Assembly (NCBI RefSeq): GCF_005280655.1
Contig: NZ_CP040058.1
Coordinates: 2,642,001 to 2,706,000, forward strand
Source of the DNA: Anaerostipes rhamnosivorans
Lineage (GTDB): Bacteria; Bacillota; Clostridia; Lachnospirales; Lachnospiraceae
DNA length: 64,000 bases
Direction of reading: 5' to 3'
Shown here: positions 9,777-20,600 of the stretch, piece after piece
Position numbering within the stretch: position 1 is the first letter of the stretch
Layout: each line of letters starts with the position of its first letter
Translations under genes and position numbers: made by a program
The notes under the pieces: generated by a model
What the model was told of the DNA's origin: nothing
What the model saw: the letters and a program-made list of their open reading frames with translations, nothing else
Databases searched by the model: none

Positions 9777-10208
9777 TTAGATATTCAAACCTAGTTCCTG
9801 CATACTTCCGGCAATATCGTCCATATCGTCATAAGCATTATTTAAAAGCCATTGTTCCTTACTCCATACCTCGATACGGTCCAGCATGCCTGTAAGAACT
9901 ACTTCCTTATCCATCTGTGCAAATTCACGCAGTGTGCCCGGCACCAGGATCCTTCCCTGCTTGTCCAGCTCACAGGTGGATGCTCCAGCTAAAAAGAATC
10001 TGGAAAACTTCCGCGCATTCTTATCGATTAGAGGCAGGCCCCGGAGTTTCTCCTCAAAGGCCTCCCACTCTTTCATAGGAAACACGAATAGGCATCCATC
10101 CAATCCCTTTGTAATTACAAATTCACTGCCCAGGGCTTCCCTGAACTTTGAGGGGATTATCAGTCTGCCTTTTGCGTCGATTGTGTGATTGTATTCGCCC
10201 ATAAACAT
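9777..10208 (-). CDS. mraZ: Transcriptional regulator MraZ
   Basis: AbrB-fold DNA-binding protein that autoregulates the dcw operon. 143 residues, the family length, with two repeats of the SpoVT-AbrB fold ([13 protein letters not shown] and [13 protein letters not shown]). I chose the ATG at 10208 giving MFMGEYNH, the conserved N-terminus. The GTG at 10217 is too far upstream. First gene of the operon; its probable operator lies about 70 nt upstream. Confidence 0.96.
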   Translation of the reverse strand: MFMGEYNHTIDAKGRLIIPSKFREALGSEFVITKGLDGCLFVFPMKEWEAFEEKLRGLPLIDKNARKFSRFFLAGASTCELDKQGRILVPGTLREFAQMDKEVVLTGMLDRIEVWSKEQWLLNNAYDDMDDIAGSMQELGLNI

Positions 10209-10280
10209 GGTAATCACCTACCGTTTCCCTGATCGGGTGCGCTCCACCTGGTGTTCAAGCGTGACACTTTGTGGTATTTT

Positions 10281-10308
10281 ATACCCACTATCCACCACTT
10301 CCCACCAC
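10281..10308 (-). promoter_or_regulatory. MraZ operator (three direct repeats)
   Basis: On the minus strand AGTGG occurs three times with exact 10-bp periodicity (GTGGTGGG, GTGGTGGA, GTGGGTAT). MraZ is known to bind short TGGG-type direct repeats spaced one helical turn apart, and these lie directly upstream of mraZ. The third repeat runs into a TATAAA sequence that could be the -10. Confidence 0.75.
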
Positions 10309-10350
10309 TACTGTTTCCATTCTAATGGATTGTTAACAAAAAATCAAGAA

Positions 10351-10391
10351 AAAGAAAAAACTGTCCACAGAATTCCTTCTGTGAACAGTTT
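10351..10391 (-). terminator. Terminator of lgt
   Basis: A 14-bp stem with one mismatch (AAACTGTcCACAGA / TCTGTGaACAGTTT) is followed on the minus strand by a T-rich run, immediately after lgt and before the dcw operon. Confidence 0.8.
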
Positions 10392-10404
10392 CTTTTCCAC
10401 AACC

Positions 10405-11286
10405 TTAATGTTTTATTTTTCTCCACTGATAGACCAGCACCAACAGTGCTCCAATGGCCAGAAGTGCCGCAACCACCTGGGATACAGCGATCTGCGTACC
10501 AGGAATCAGCAGTTGGTCTGTCCGGAGTCCCTCGATCCAAAACCGTCCGATCCCATATCCAATGGCATAAATTACCACTGATTCTCCATCAAACTTCTTG
10601 CGCCTGGACATGATGACAACGATGATCAGCACTGCCAGATTCCACAGTCCTTCATATAAAAAGGTAGGATGAACCTGAATATACGTATTCATGTGGTTCC
10701 CACTCCCTACAAAGACAGCCTGGTCATACAGCCCCGTGTCCACGATCTCCGAAAGCCTACCGTGCTTCACGAAGTAATCCGTGGGAATCTGCATAGCCAG
10801 AGGACCGTCTGTAAATCCTCCAAAAGCCTCCCTGTTGAAAAAATTCCCCCACCGGCCAAGAATCTGGCCGATCAAAAGCCCTGGCACTGCGATATCCGCA
10901 AGCTTAAAAAACTCTATTTTCTTTACCCTGCAGAATATCACCATGGTGATAACCGACACAATGATCCCGCCGTAGATGGCAAGACCTCCGCTTCTGATAT
11001 TCAGGATCTCCGTCAGGTGATTCTTATAATAATCCCATGAAAAGATTACATAGTAAAGTCTCGCCCCAATGATCGCCGGTATGAGTACGACGATAACAAA
11101 GTCAAACACAAGATCAGGATTGATCCCGTTCTTTTTCGCCATTCTGCTGGCAGCCAGCATTCCGAGCAAAAACCCCAGGGCGATGACAATCCCATAATAT
11201 TTAATCTCAAATCCTCCGATCGAGATGCCCTCCCCTACATGTTTGAGTACAATACCCAAAAAGGGAAATCGGATTTCATTTTCCAT
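10405..11286 (-). CDS. lgt: Prolipoprotein diacylglyceryl transferase
   Basis: Transfers diacylglycerol to the lipobox cysteine of prolipoproteins in the membrane. 293 residues, seven hydrophobic segments, and the Lgt signature GRWGNFFNREAFGG plus HPTFLYEGLWN. Stands alone with its own terminator. The lipoprotein encoded at 23374-23898 is a likely substrate. Confidence 0.95.
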   Translation of the reverse strand: MENEIRFPFLGIVLKHVGEGISIGGFEIKYYGIVIALGFLLGMLAASRMAKKNGINPDLVFDFVIVVLIPAIIGARLYYVIFSWDYYKNHLTEILNIRSGGLAIYGGIIVSVITMVIFCRVKKIEFFKLADIAVPGLLIGQILGRWGNFFNREAFGGFTDGPLAMQIPTDYFVKHGRLSEIVDTGLYDQAVFVGSGNHMNTYIQVHPTFLYEGLWNLAVLIIVVIMSRRKKFDGESVVIYAIGYGIGRFWIEGLRTDQLLIPGTQIAVSQVVAALLAIGALLVLVYQWRKIKH

Positions 11287-11382
11287 GTTACCAAACTCCT
11301 TTCCGTCGTTTCATCTTATCCCATTTTCCTTTTCTTTTCAAGGTTCTTATGGTAGACTTGTTTTATCATATTTTAGCGGCTT

Positions 11383-11468
11383 GACGGCTGAGTGCGCCAA
11401 ATGCGGACTGCCAAAGGCAGATTATTTTCTTAAGCATTTGCGGGCATCCTGCCCGAAGAGCTTTATTA
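11383..11468. repeat. Paired small hairpins upstream of ychF
   Basis: Two adjacent hairpins (CTGCCaaAGGCAG and GCGGGCatccTGCCCG) lie in the 215-nt gap between lgt and ychF. They carry no T-run. They could be 5'-UTR structures of ychF or an extragenic repeat. Confidence 0.4.
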
Positions 11469-11501
11469 TACGCAAAGATAGTAGAAAGGAATCAATACAC
11501 A

Positions 11502-12599
11502 ATGAAATTAGGTATCGTAGGATTGCCAAACGTAGGTAAAAGTACTTTGTTCAATTCTCTCACAAAAGCAGGCGCTGAGTCTGCCAACTATCCATTCTGC
11601 ACCATTGACCCTAATGTAGGGATCGTAACTGTGCCGGACAAAAGACTGGACGTACTGTCTGAAATGTATCACTCAAAGAAGGTCGTCCCTGCCGTTATAG
11701 AGTTCGTGGACATCGCAGGCTTGGTAAAAGGAGCTTCCAAAGGAGAAGGTCTTGGGAACCAGTTCCTGGCGAACATCCGCGAGGTGGATGCCATTGTCCA
11801 CGTAGTCCGCTGTTTCGAGGACGAAAATATTGTCCATGTGGACGGATCTGTCAGCCCGTTGAGGGATATCGAGACGATTAACTTTGAATTGATCTTTTCC
11901 GACATTGAGGTTTTAGACAGAAGGATCGCAAAATCCAAAAAGGGCTCCAGAAACGATAAAGCTCTCGCCCAGGAAGTAGAGCTTTTAGAGAGAGTCAAGG
12001 CCCATCTGGAAGACGGAAAGCTTGCCAAGACATTTGAGACAGCTGACGAGGAGGAACAGGCCATTTTGGATTCCTGTAATCTTCTGACGATCAAGCCTGT
12101 CATTTTTGCAGCCAATGTCTGTGAAGACGATCTTATGGATGACGCCGCTTCCAATGAGTATGTAAATGAAGTGAGAGATTATGCCAAAGATGTGGATGCA
12201 GGCGTTTTTGTTATCTGCGCTCAGATCGAACAGGAAATCGCGGAGCTGGATGATGATGAGCGGAAAGAGTTTTTAGAAGATCTGGGACTCAGTGAGTCAG
12301 GCCTTGACAAGCTGATTGCCGCAAGCTATTCTCTTCTCGGTCTGATCAGCTATCTGACATCCGGAGAGGATGAGACAAGAGCCTGGACCATCACAGAGGG
12401 AACCAAGGCTCCTCAGGCAGCCGGAAAGATCCACACAGACTTTGAACGCGGCTTCATCCGCGCTGAAGTCGTATCCTATGATGACTTGGTGGAAAACGGA
12501 AGTATCACTGCTGCCCGTGAAAAAGGCCTTGTCAGACAAGAAGGAAAAGAATACGTGGTACATGACGGGGACGTGATTGTATTTAAGTTCAATGTGTAA
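11502..12599 (+). CDS. ychF: Ribosome-binding GTPase/ATPase YchF
   Basis: Obg-family P-loop NTPase (365 residues) that prefers ATP and associates with ribosomes. The start MKLGIVGLPNVGKST holds the Walker A. The C-terminal TGS domain ends KEYVVHDGDVIVFKFNV. It has its own upstream region and a strong terminator downstream. Confidence 0.97.
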   Translation: MKLGIVGLPNVGKSTLFNSLTKAGAESANYPFCTIDPNVGIVTVPDKRLDVLSEMYHSKKVVPAVIEFVDIAGLVKGASKGEGLGNQFLANIREVDAIVHVVRCFEDENIVHVDGSVSPLRDIETINFELIFSDIEVLDRRIAKSKKGSRNDKALAQEVELLERVKAHLEDGKLAKTFETADEEEQAILDSCNLLTIKPVIFAANVCEDDLMDDAASNEYVNEVRDYAKDVDAGVFVICAQIEQEIAELDDDERKEFLEDLGLSESGLDKLIAASYSLLGLISYLTSGEDETRAWTITEGTKAPQAAGKIHTDFERGFIRAEVVSYDDLVENGSITAAREKGLVRQEGKEYVVHDGDVIVFKFNV

Positions 12600-12719
12600 C
12601 ATTTTCCACATAATTTCCGTTCGGCTCTTAGAATGTCTCACTCCAATCATGTGAAAAAAGGATAAAATATCTTCTGGAGAATCCAGAGGATGTCACCTGT
12701 GATATCTTTTCAAAAAGGA

Positions 12720-12759
12720 GGGACCGCAGTGTTTCACAAATGTGAAACACTGCGGTCCC
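12720..12759. terminator. Bidirectional terminator after ychF
   Basis: A perfect 19-bp inverted repeat with a two-base loop (stem GGGACCGCAGTGTTTCACA), flanked by A-runs and T-runs. It serves ychF and the converging NlpC/P60 gene. Confidence 0.9.
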
Positions 12760-12789
12760 TTTAGTTATATGTAAATAATCTTCTCTCGC

Positions 12790-14082
12790 TTAGTTTATGA
12801 TGCGCACTGCTTTGCATGGGGTACGGTATCCCATGCTGGATACTTTGATGCCTCCGCGCGGATATGGTGCAGAGTTGCTGGCGTGGACTACCTGTCCATT
12901 TCCTATGTACATTGTCACATGGTTGATCCGTCCGCCTCTTTTGTAGAACAACAGATCTCCCGGTCTCACATTGCTGACGGAGATGGTACGTCCGTCGTTT
13001 GCCTGGGAGGATGAGGTCCTGCTGATGCTGTAACCGAAATGTCCCAGTACCTGCTGGGTGAATCCGGAACAGTCAATCCCGTTGGTCAGGCTGTTTCCCC
13101 CGTAGCGGTATTTATTTCCCACAAACTTCAGTGCATAGTTCACTACCTTCTGGCGGCTGGTACCTGAAGAACTGCTCTCGCTGTCCTGGGAAGAGGATGT
13201 CTCCCGGCTGCTCTGTGTGGACCGCTCCGTACTCTGGGTGCTCTCTGTTGCTTTCGGTTTAGACTTCTTCACCGTTGACTTGGCATTGGTAAAATAATAC
13301 CGGATGCTGACATAGTCCTTTGCAAGATAGCCTTTATCACCGTCTGCTTTTACATTGACCCAGTCTGCACTTTCTTTCAGGATCTTATAGCTGTCATTCT
13401 TTGAGACCAGGGTCAGCACCTTCGCTTTGGTAGACTGTTTCTGCCTTACTTTCAGCGTGTCTGCTTTCACCACTGCCTTCTTCGGAAAATTATGCTCCTT
13501 GGCATACTTGTGAATGTTATTTCCCCAGATGAGATAATCATTCTTAACATAGCCAGTCACTTTCCCGGAACGGATCTTTGTCCACTCTCTGCCCTTTTTT
13601 AAAACCGTTCCGATGTTTCCCTTTTTAAACTTTCCTACGACCAGGCTGGATGTACTTTTCTTCTTCCTGATATTTAACACTGAACGGACATCCGGCGCTG
13701 CCTTGCCCTGATATGTAGAACTTGTGTATTCTGGTTCCTCGTTCTGTTTTTTAGCCTCGGTCTTTGGTTTTGCACTTGTTGTCTTCTGTGCTGCGGTAGT
13801 TGTGGATACTGGCTGTTTCTTTACTTCTGTGATATGTTTTGCCTGGGTTGTCTTCTCCGCCGCCGTTGTCCTGGCTGTGGTCTTTGTTGTTTTACTGTTT
13901 GGCGCTGCCTTTTTTTGTGATGCAGAACTGTCTGATCCTGTGTACTCTTCCATGGCTGCCGCAGAGCCTGCAAGTCCGGTCTGATACTGGCTTGCCTTCG
14001 CATCTGCAAACGTGGAAACTCCGAGAATGAATGCCAGTGACAGTCCGGCTGTCATCGTCCCCTTTGCTATTATCCGCTTCAT
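12790..14082 (-). CDS. Secreted SH3b-NlpC/P60 peptidoglycan endopeptidase
   Basis: 430-residue exported cell-wall hydrolase that cleaves stem peptides. Signal peptide at the N-terminus (residues 1-28), a Thr/Lys/Ala-rich linker, two bacterial SH3 domains (about 135-185 and 205-255), a Ser-rich linker, and a C-terminal NlpC/P60 domain with C338 (DCSGF) and H388 (NHVTMY). Standing alone, it is a probable autolysin for daughter-cell separation. Confidence 0.9.
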   Translation of the reverse strand: MKRIIAKGTMTAGLSLAFILGVSTFADAKASQYQTGLAGSAAAMEEYTGSDSSASQKKAAPNSKTTKTTARTTAAEKTTQAKHITEVKKQPVSTTTAAQKTTSAKPKTEAKKQNEEPEYTSSTYQGKAAPDVRSVLNIRKKKSTSSLVVGKFKKGNIGTVLKKGREWTKIRSGKVTGYVKNDYLIWGNNIHKYAKEHNFPKKAVVKADTLKVRQKQSTKAKVLTLVSKNDSYKILKESADWVNVKADGDKGYLAKDYVSIRYYFTNAKSTVKKSKPKATESTQSTERSTQSSRETSSSQDSESSSSGTSRQKVVNYALKFVGNKYRYGGNSLTNGIDCSGFTQQVLGHFGYSISRTSSSQANDGRTISVSNVRPGDLLFYKRGGRINHVTMYIGNGQVVHASNSAPYPRGGIKVSSMGYRTPCKAVRIIN

Positions 14083-14230
14083 ATCCCTTTTGTGTCTCCC
14101 TCTCCTTCCAGTGTATTGTGAACATATTACAATATTATTGAAATAAATTTAACACATTCTATGCAGAATGTCAATAAATCGTCATATTCTCACAAAACTA
14201 GATGATTCTCGATGAAAATCGTAATAAACA

Positions 14231-14264
14231 AAAAGGACCATGTCTCTGGCGCTGACATGGTCCT
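14231..14264 (-). terminator. Terminator of dapL
   Basis: An 11-bp perfect stem (AGGACCATGTC / GACATGGTCCT) followed by a T-run on the minus strand, 11 nt after the dapL stop. The rest of the gap up to 14082 is AT-rich and holds the promoter region of the NlpC/P60 gene. Confidence 0.85.
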
Positions 14265-14274
14265 CTCATATGAT

Positions 14275-15489
14275 CTATATATTCTTGATCCGTTCAATAG
14301 CTTTTACGGTATTTTCGTAGTTTCCAAACGCTGTGAGCCGGAAATATCCTTCACCGCTCGGTCCGAATCCTGATCCCGGTGTCCCCACCACATTCGCCTG
14401 CTCCAACAGATGGTCAAAGAAATCCCAGGAAGACATTCCCTCCGGAGTCTTTAACCAGATATATGGTGCATTGACTCCGCCGGACACGGTATATCCCGCT
14501 TCTTTTAGTCCCTCAAAGATAACTTTTGCATTGTTCATATAGTAGCCGACCTGTTCTTTCAGCTGGGCTTTTCCCTGCTCTGTATAAACGGCCGCTCCCG
14601 CTTTTTGAACAATATATGGTGCACCGTTATATTTTGTTCCGTGGCGTCTTGCCCATAAATCATGAAGTTTTACATCTCCGCATTTCAAATCCTTCGGAAC
14701 CACCGCATATCCCAGGCGCACCCCGGTAAACCCAGCGTTTTTGGAAAAACTCTTTAACTCAATGGCACAGGTTCTTGCGCCTTCACACTCATAGATGGTG
14801 TGGGCCACATCATCTTCTGAAATATATGCCTCATATGCCGCATCATAGATGATGACCGCCCCGTTTTTGTTGGCATAATCCACCCAGCCCTGAAGCTGGT
14901 CTTTTGTGATCGTAGAACCAGTCGGGTTATTTGGGAAACACAGATAAATAATATCCGGCACTTCCTCAGGGAATTCCGGCGCGAAATTATTCTCTGCCGT
15001 ACACGGCATATAGATCACATCGCTCCATGTTTCACTCTTTGGATCATAGGTTCCCGTTCTGCCCGCCATGACATTGGTGTCTACATAGACCGGATAGACC
15101 GGGTCACAGACTGCAATCTTATTGTCCTTTGCAAAAATCTCCTGGATATTTCCTGAGTCACACTTTGCGCCGTCGCTGACAAAGATCTCATCTGCCTGGA
15201 TCTTGGCTCCACGTGATCTATAATCACCCTCCACGATTGCGTTTCGTAAAAATTCATATCCAAGATCAGGCGCATATCCATGAAATGTTTCTGCCGAAGC
15301 CATCTCATCCACTGCACCGTGAAGTGCCTCGATGATTGCCGGAGCCAGAGGCTGTGTCACATCCCCGATCCCAAGGCGGATCAATTCCTTATCCGGATTG
15401 GCTTCTTGAAATGCATTAACCTTTTTGGCAATGGTAGAAAACAAATAGCTGCCTGGTAACTTTAAATAGTTGTCGTTGATTTTAAACAT
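14275..15489 (-). CDS. dapL: LL-diaminopimelate aminotransferase
   Basis: PLP enzyme that converts tetrahydrodipicolinate directly to LL-DAP, by-passing DapD/C/E. 404 residues. PLP-site features are [19 protein letters not shown] and the Schiff-base lysine in [13 protein letters not shown] (about K250). The DapL branch is common in Clostridia. It follows the ANTAR regulator by 16 nt but has a distinct function, so the two may simply be co-transcribed. Confidence 0.94.
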   Translation of the reverse strand: MFKINDNYLKLPGSYLFSTIAKKVNAFQEANPDKELIRLGIGDVTQPLAPAIIEALHGAVDEMASAETFHGYAPDLGYEFLRNAIVEGDYRSRGAKIQADEIFVSDGAKCDSGNIQEIFAKDNKIAVCDPVYPVYVDTNVMAGRTGTYDPKSETWSDVIYMPCTAENNFAPEFPEEVPDIIYLCFPNNPTGSTITKDQLQGWVDYANKNGAVIIYDAAYEAYISEDDVAHTIYECEGARTCAIELKSFSKNAGFTGVRLGYAVVPKDLKCGDVKLHDLWARRHGTKYNGAPYIVQKAGAAVYTEQGKAQLKEQVGYYMNNAKVIFEGLKEAGYTVSGGVNAPYIWLKTPEGMSSWDFFDHLLEQANVVGTPGSGFGPSGEGYFRLTAFGNYENTVKAIERIKNI

Positions 15490-15505
15490 GATGTCCTCCT
15501 AATAT

Positions 15506-16054
15506 TTAATATGTATATGAATCCCGGATCATTTTTGCCATCTCAATTAATCCGACCCCGCTGTTCATACTGCGGCGCTGGATGTATTCGTGGGCTTCCT
15601 GCTCTGTGATCCGGTTATTTTTCATCAGCAGTGCCTTAACTTCTTCTATAATCTCCAGTTCTTCTCTGGTGCGCTGTCTCGGTTTATGCTTCTTTTCCTT
15701 TTGTCTGGCCAGCATGGTGTCTACCACCTGTCTGACCTTTTCTAACAAAAGCTGGGGTTTTAACGGCATGGGCAGATATTCCATCCCCTGAAGATCAAAA
15801 AATTCAAGATTCGTCTGGGGAGCCAAAACGATCATTTTAAACCCTGTCGGGAGATATTCCCTCAGTTCACTGCTGACCATGTCAACAAACTTATAGCCGC
15901 AGACAACTAGTCCGTCTTCCAGACTCTCCGCCCGCTGCATAATCTGGGCTCCTGTAACACAGGCAGCCGTCACTTCAAATCCATTTCTCACAAGCAGGTT
16001 ACGGATGCTCCTTGCCTGTTCTTGTTTCGGGAAAAGAACAAAAATATTAACCAA
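15506..16054 (-). CDS. ANTAR-domain response regulator
   Basis: Receiver-like N-terminal domain (about residues 1-115) without an obvious phosphoacceptor pocket, a basic linker, then a C-terminal ANTAR RNA-binding helix bundle. ANTAR proteins act by transcript antitermination. It is directly downstream of glnA, as in clostridial glnA-nitR pairs, so control of nitrogen genes is likely. The TTG at 16054 is favoured because GGGGAGG lies 8 nt upstream; the GTG at 16063 is too close. Confidence 0.85.
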   Translation of the reverse strand: MVNIFVLFPKQEQARSIRNLLVRNGFEVTAACVTGAQIMQRAESLEDGLVVCGYKFVDMVSSELREYLPTGFKMIVLAPQTNLEFFDLQGMEYLPMPLKPQLLLEKVRQVVDTMLARQKEKKHKPRQRTREELEIIEEVKALLMKNNRITEQEAHEYIQRRSMNSGVGLIEMAKMIRDSYTY

Positions 16055-16096
16055 GCTTCCCACCTCCCCGTATGAATGACGCCTGCCTTCTGCCGG

Positions 16097-17428
16097 TTAA
16101 ATCTTATACAAATATTCATCAATTTCCCACTGGGAGACAGTCTTTTGATAGGATTCCCATTCTCCCTGTTTTGCATCCAGATACCGGTCAAAAATGTGCT
16201 GTCCGAGCACTTCTTTCATAAACTGACTGTCTTTGAACAGGTCCAGTGCCTCCTTCATATCCCTTGGAAGGGAGCCAATACCGGCCTTAAGCTTAGCCCG
16301 TTCTGTGACTTCGTATTGATTCTTCGTGGATGCTTTTCCTGGCTGGAGCTTGTTTTCCAATCCGTCGATCCCTGCCGCCAGGCTCACTGCCAGCGCCAGA
16401 TATGGATTGGCCGCAGAATCCGGACTTCTGAATTCCAGACGCGTTCCGCTTCCTCTGGCGGTCGGCACACGGATCAGCGGACTCCGGTTGGCCGGAGACC
16501 AGGAGATATCGACCGGAGCTTCATAGCCCGGCACGATCCGTTTATAGGAGTTTACCAAAGGATTCGTGATAAGCGACATCTCCGGTGCATGCTTCATCAA
16601 TCCTGCCATGAAATGATATGCCTCATCGCTGAGACCCAGATCACCTCTGGAATCTGCAAATATATTCTGTCCTTCTCTCCAAAGGGACATGTTCAGATGC
16701 ATACCGGAACCGTCCACGCCGGAAATCGGTTTCGGCATAAAGCTTGCGTAAAGCCCATGGCGCTTGGCAATATACTTTACAACAAATTTAAATGTGAGAA
16801 TATTGTCAGCTGTGCGGAGCGCATTGTCGTACTTGAAATCGATCTCGTGCTGGGCCGGCGCCACCTCGTGGTGGGATGCCTCGATCTCAAATCCCATGTT
16901 TTCAAGATTCAGGATCATATCCCGCCTGGCCGCCTCTCCAAGGTCTAACGGCGCCACGTCAAAATAGCTGGCCTTCTCATGGGTCAGTGTGGTCGGGCAT
17001 CCTTCCTCATCCGTATGGAATAAGAAGAATTCGCACTCCGGTCCTACGTTAAAGTTATACCCGAGCTTCTTGCTCGTTCTGAGCACTTTTTTCAAGATAT
17101 AGCGGGAATCCCCGATGAATGGAAGCCCGTCCTGCCCGTAGACATCACAGACCAGCCTTGCGACCTTGCCGCTTTGGGAATGCCAGGGAAATATAAGGAA
17201 ACTGTCCAAATCAGGATACAAATACATGTCAGATTCTTCTATCCGCACAAAACCATCCACAGAAGACCCGTCAAACATGCACTTATTATCCAATGCCTTT
17301 TCCAGTTGTCTTGCCGTGATCGCCACATTTTTCAGTGTTCCGAACACGTCGGAGAACTGCAGCCTGATAAACTGTACATCATTTTCTCTAACCAGATCTA
17401 TGACGTCTTGCTTCGTATATCGGTCCAT
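16097..17428 (-). CDS. glnA: Glutamine synthetase type I
   Basis: ATP-dependent ammonium assimilation enzyme, dodecameric, cytoplasmic. 443 residues (GSI-alpha length). Visible are the NVGPECEFFLF metal-binding segment, HHEVAPAQHEID, and NRSPLIRVP with the following substrate-binding Arg residues. The C-terminal adenylylation site of GSI-beta is absent. The start at 17428 follows GAGGAG; the in-frame ATG 47 codons upstream overlaps the promoter and is rejected. Confidence 0.95.
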   Translation of the reverse strand: MDRYTKQDVIDLVRENDVQFIRLQFSDVFGTLKNVAITARQLEKALDNKCMFDGSSVDGFVRIEESDMYLYPDLDSFLIFPWHSQSGKVARLVCDVYGQDGLPFIGDSRYILKKVLRTSKKLGYNFNVGPECEFFLFHTDEEGCPTTLTHEKASYFDVAPLDLGEAARRDMILNLENMGFEIEASHHEVAPAQHEIDFKYDNALRTADNILTFKFVVKYIAKRHGLYASFMPKPISGVDGSGMHLNMSLWREGQNIFADSRGDLGLSDEAYHFMAGLMKHAPEMSLITNPLVNSYKRIVPGYEAPVDISWSPANRSPLIRVPTARGSGTRLEFRSPDSAANPYLALAVSLAAGIDGLENKLQPGKASTKNQYEVTERAKLKAGIGSLPRDMKEALDLFKDSQFMKEVLGQHIFDRYLDAKQGEWESYQKTVSQWEIDEYLYKI

Positions 17429-17492
17429 ATCATCACTCCTCTTTTCTTTTTTGGCATACGGCCCGGAATCCAGCCTTTGCCTAGTTATAATA

Positions 17493-17521
17493 ATTTTATC
17501 AAGTAACATTTTCATTGTCAA
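17493..17521 (-). promoter_or_regulatory. glnA promoter
   Basis: On the minus strand TTGACA (17516-17521), a 17-nt spacer and TAAAAT (17493-17498), about 65 nt before the glnA start. The leader between contains a GC-rich foldable stretch that could be the target of the adjacent ANTAR protein. Confidence 0.75.
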
Positions 17522-17557
17522 TTCAAGAACATCACACGCCTCATCTAAAAGAATAAT

Positions 17558-17593
17558 AAAAAGGGGCACCTTTAATAGACTTAAAGGTACCCC
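17558..17593 (-). terminator. Terminator of carAB
   Basis: Thirteen-bp stem (GGGGtACCTTTAA / TTAAAGGTgCCCC) followed by six T on the minus strand, just after carB. Confidence 0.88.
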
Positions 17594-17602
17594 GTTGTAC
17601 GT

Positions 17603-20600
17603 TTAAATTTGTGCGATGTCCACAACTGATAAATTTTCTCTGCTTCCTGATTCCAGGCTGGTCAGCAGAGCATCCGCTGTATCCAGGCTGGTAAGACAAG
17701 TCACACCGGTTTCAATCGCATACCGGCGGATCAGGAATCCGTCCTTGCTGCGCCCTACTCCCTGAGAAGGTGTGTCTATGATCAAATCTATTTTATCATC
17801 TAAAATCAAATCAAGCAAGTTGGGAGATTCTTCCTCCAGTTTATTGATCGGATGAGCAGGCACTCCATTTTCATTCAGCACCCTGCATGTACTTCTTGTG
17901 GAGAAGATCTCATATCCAAGATCCGCAAATCTTCTGCCGATATCCACCGCGTCGATTTTATCAGAATCCTTCACCGTGAGGATCATCTTCTTGTATTTCG
18001 GAAGATTGATTCCCGCCCCGAGGAAAGCTTTATAAAGCGCTTCGTTGTAATTTTTAGATACACCGAGGCATTCTCCTGTGGATTTCATCTCTGGTCCAAG
18101 GCTGACCTCTGCCCCGCGCAGTTTCTCAAATGAGAACACCGGCTTTTTAATAGCATAATACTCAGATTCATCCTGAAGACCCGGTTTGTATTCCAGATTT
18201 TTGATCTTAGCTCCGGCGATCACCTTAGCTGCCAAATCTACGATCGGAATCCCTGTCACCTTACTGATATAAGGAACAGTTCGGCTGGAACGTGGATTCA
18301 CCTCGATGACAAATACTTCCTCGTCACAAACGATGAACTGAATGTTGATCAGTCCCACAACGTGCAGCGATTTCGCAAGCTTTCTTGTGTATTCAGCGAT
18401 GACACGTTTCACCTTATCACTTAAGTTAATGGAAGGGTAGACAGAAATACTGTCACCGGAATGGATTCCGGCACGCTCAATATGCTCCATGATTCCAGGA
18501 ATGATAATCTCTTCCCCGTCACATACGGCATCTACTTCCACTTCCCGTCCTACCAAATATTTGTCGATCAGAATCGGATGCTCCTGTGTCTGACGGTTGA
18601 TGATCTCGATAAAGGAAATGATATCTTCATCGGAAACGGCGATCTGCATTCCCTGTCCTCCGAGAACATAGGATGGTCTCACAAGAACCGGATATCCCAG
18701 CTCATGGGCCGCGTTCAGCGCTTCCTCACAAGTAAATACTGTCATTCCTTTCGGTCTTGGAATACAACATTCTTCGAGAATCTCATCAAATAACTCCCGA
18801 TCCTCAGCAGCATCTACATTCTCCGCACTGGTTCCTAAAATCGGAACTCCCATCTCCATCAGAGCCTGGGTCAGTTTGATCGCGGTCTGTCCGCCGAACT
18901 GTACAACCGCTCCGTCCGGTTTTTCCAGATCGACGATGCTTTCCACATCCTCAGCGGTCAGCGGCTCAAAGTACAGCTTATCTGCCACGTCAAAATCTGT
19001 TGATACAGTCTCTGGATTATTGTTTACGATGATCGTCTCATATCCAGCCTCTCTCAAAGCCCACACACTGTGAACAGAACAATAGTCAAACTCGATTCCC
19101 TGTCCGATACGGATCGGGCCTGATCCCAATACCATAACCTTTTTCTTTTTGCTCAGTTCCTCTACTTCGTTTTCACTTCCGTAGATAGAGTAGTAATACG
19201 GAGTGCTGGCCTCAAACTCAGCCGCACAGGTATCTACCATCTTATATGCTGCATGGAGGTCAAACTGATTTCTCAGCTCCTTAATCTCTTTTGCGGTTTT
19301 TCCTGTCAGCTTTCCAATGACAGAATCCGGGAACTCAAGGCGTTTCGCTTCGGCAAGAAGCTCTTTGTCCAATTCCCCTGCACTCTGCAATTTCTTTTCC
19401 ATCTCTACCAGAACAGCAATCTTATCTAAGAACCACCGGTCAATCTTCGTGATGTTGAAAATGGTGTCATAGTCAAAGCCTCTTCTGATCGCTTCCGCAA
19501 TCACGTAGATTCTCAGATCATCGATCTTCTCTAACTCTGACTTCAATTCCTCATCTGACATATCCCCGTAGTTTCCGAAGATCAGGCTGTCCACGTTCTG
19601 TTCCAGAGAACGGATCGCCTTCATGAGCGCTCCTTCAAAGTTGTTGCAGATACTCATGACCTCTCCGGTCGCTTTCATCTGAGTCGTCAGCGTCCTCTTT
19701 GCATGAATAAACTTGTCAAACGGCAGACGCGGCATTTTGACAACACAGTAATCCAGCATTGGTTCAAAGCTTGCGTAAGTTTTTCCAGTGATCGCATTTG
19801 GAATCTCATCCAGATTGTATCCCACTGCGATCTTTGCTGTCACCTTTGCGATCGGATAACCTGTCGCCTTGGATGCCAGGGCAGAAGAACGGCTGACACG
19901 TGGATTTACCTCGATGACACAGTATTCAAAACTGTCCGGGTTCAACGCAAACTGCACGTTACATCCGCCGTTTACTTTAAGTTCCGTGATAATATTCAGG
20001 GCGGAAGTACGCAGCATCTGGTACTCTTTGTCCCCTAATGTCTGGGAAGGGGCCACAACGATACTGTCACCAGTGTGGACTCCGACCGGATCAATGTTTT
20101 CCATATTACATACTGTAATGCAGGTGCCGTTGGCATCACGCATCACTTCATACTCGACTTCTTTCCATCCGCCGATGTAACGCTCTACGAGAACTTCTCC
20201 TACACGGCTCAGTCTGAGTCCATTTTCCAGGATCACCTCTAACTCTTCTCTGTCGTGGGCGATTCCGCCGCCGCTTCCTCCCAATGTATAGGCCGGACGG
20301 CACACAACTGGATAACCGATCTCTTCCGCAAATTCTGCACCCGCAGGAATATCAGTTACAACCCGTCCCGCCGCGATGGGCTCCCCGATCTTTTCCATAG
20401 TATCTTTAAATTCCTGGCGGTCCTCTGCCTTTTTGATCGTTGTGGAAGAGGTACCGATCAGGCGCACGCCGCTCTTTTCAAGATACCCGCTCTCTTCAAG
20501 CTCCATGGCAAGGTTCAGGGCAGCCTGTCCTCCGAGAGTCGGAAGAATGCTGTCCGGTTTTTCTTTTTCCACGATTTTTTCTACAACCTCCGCAGTCAGC

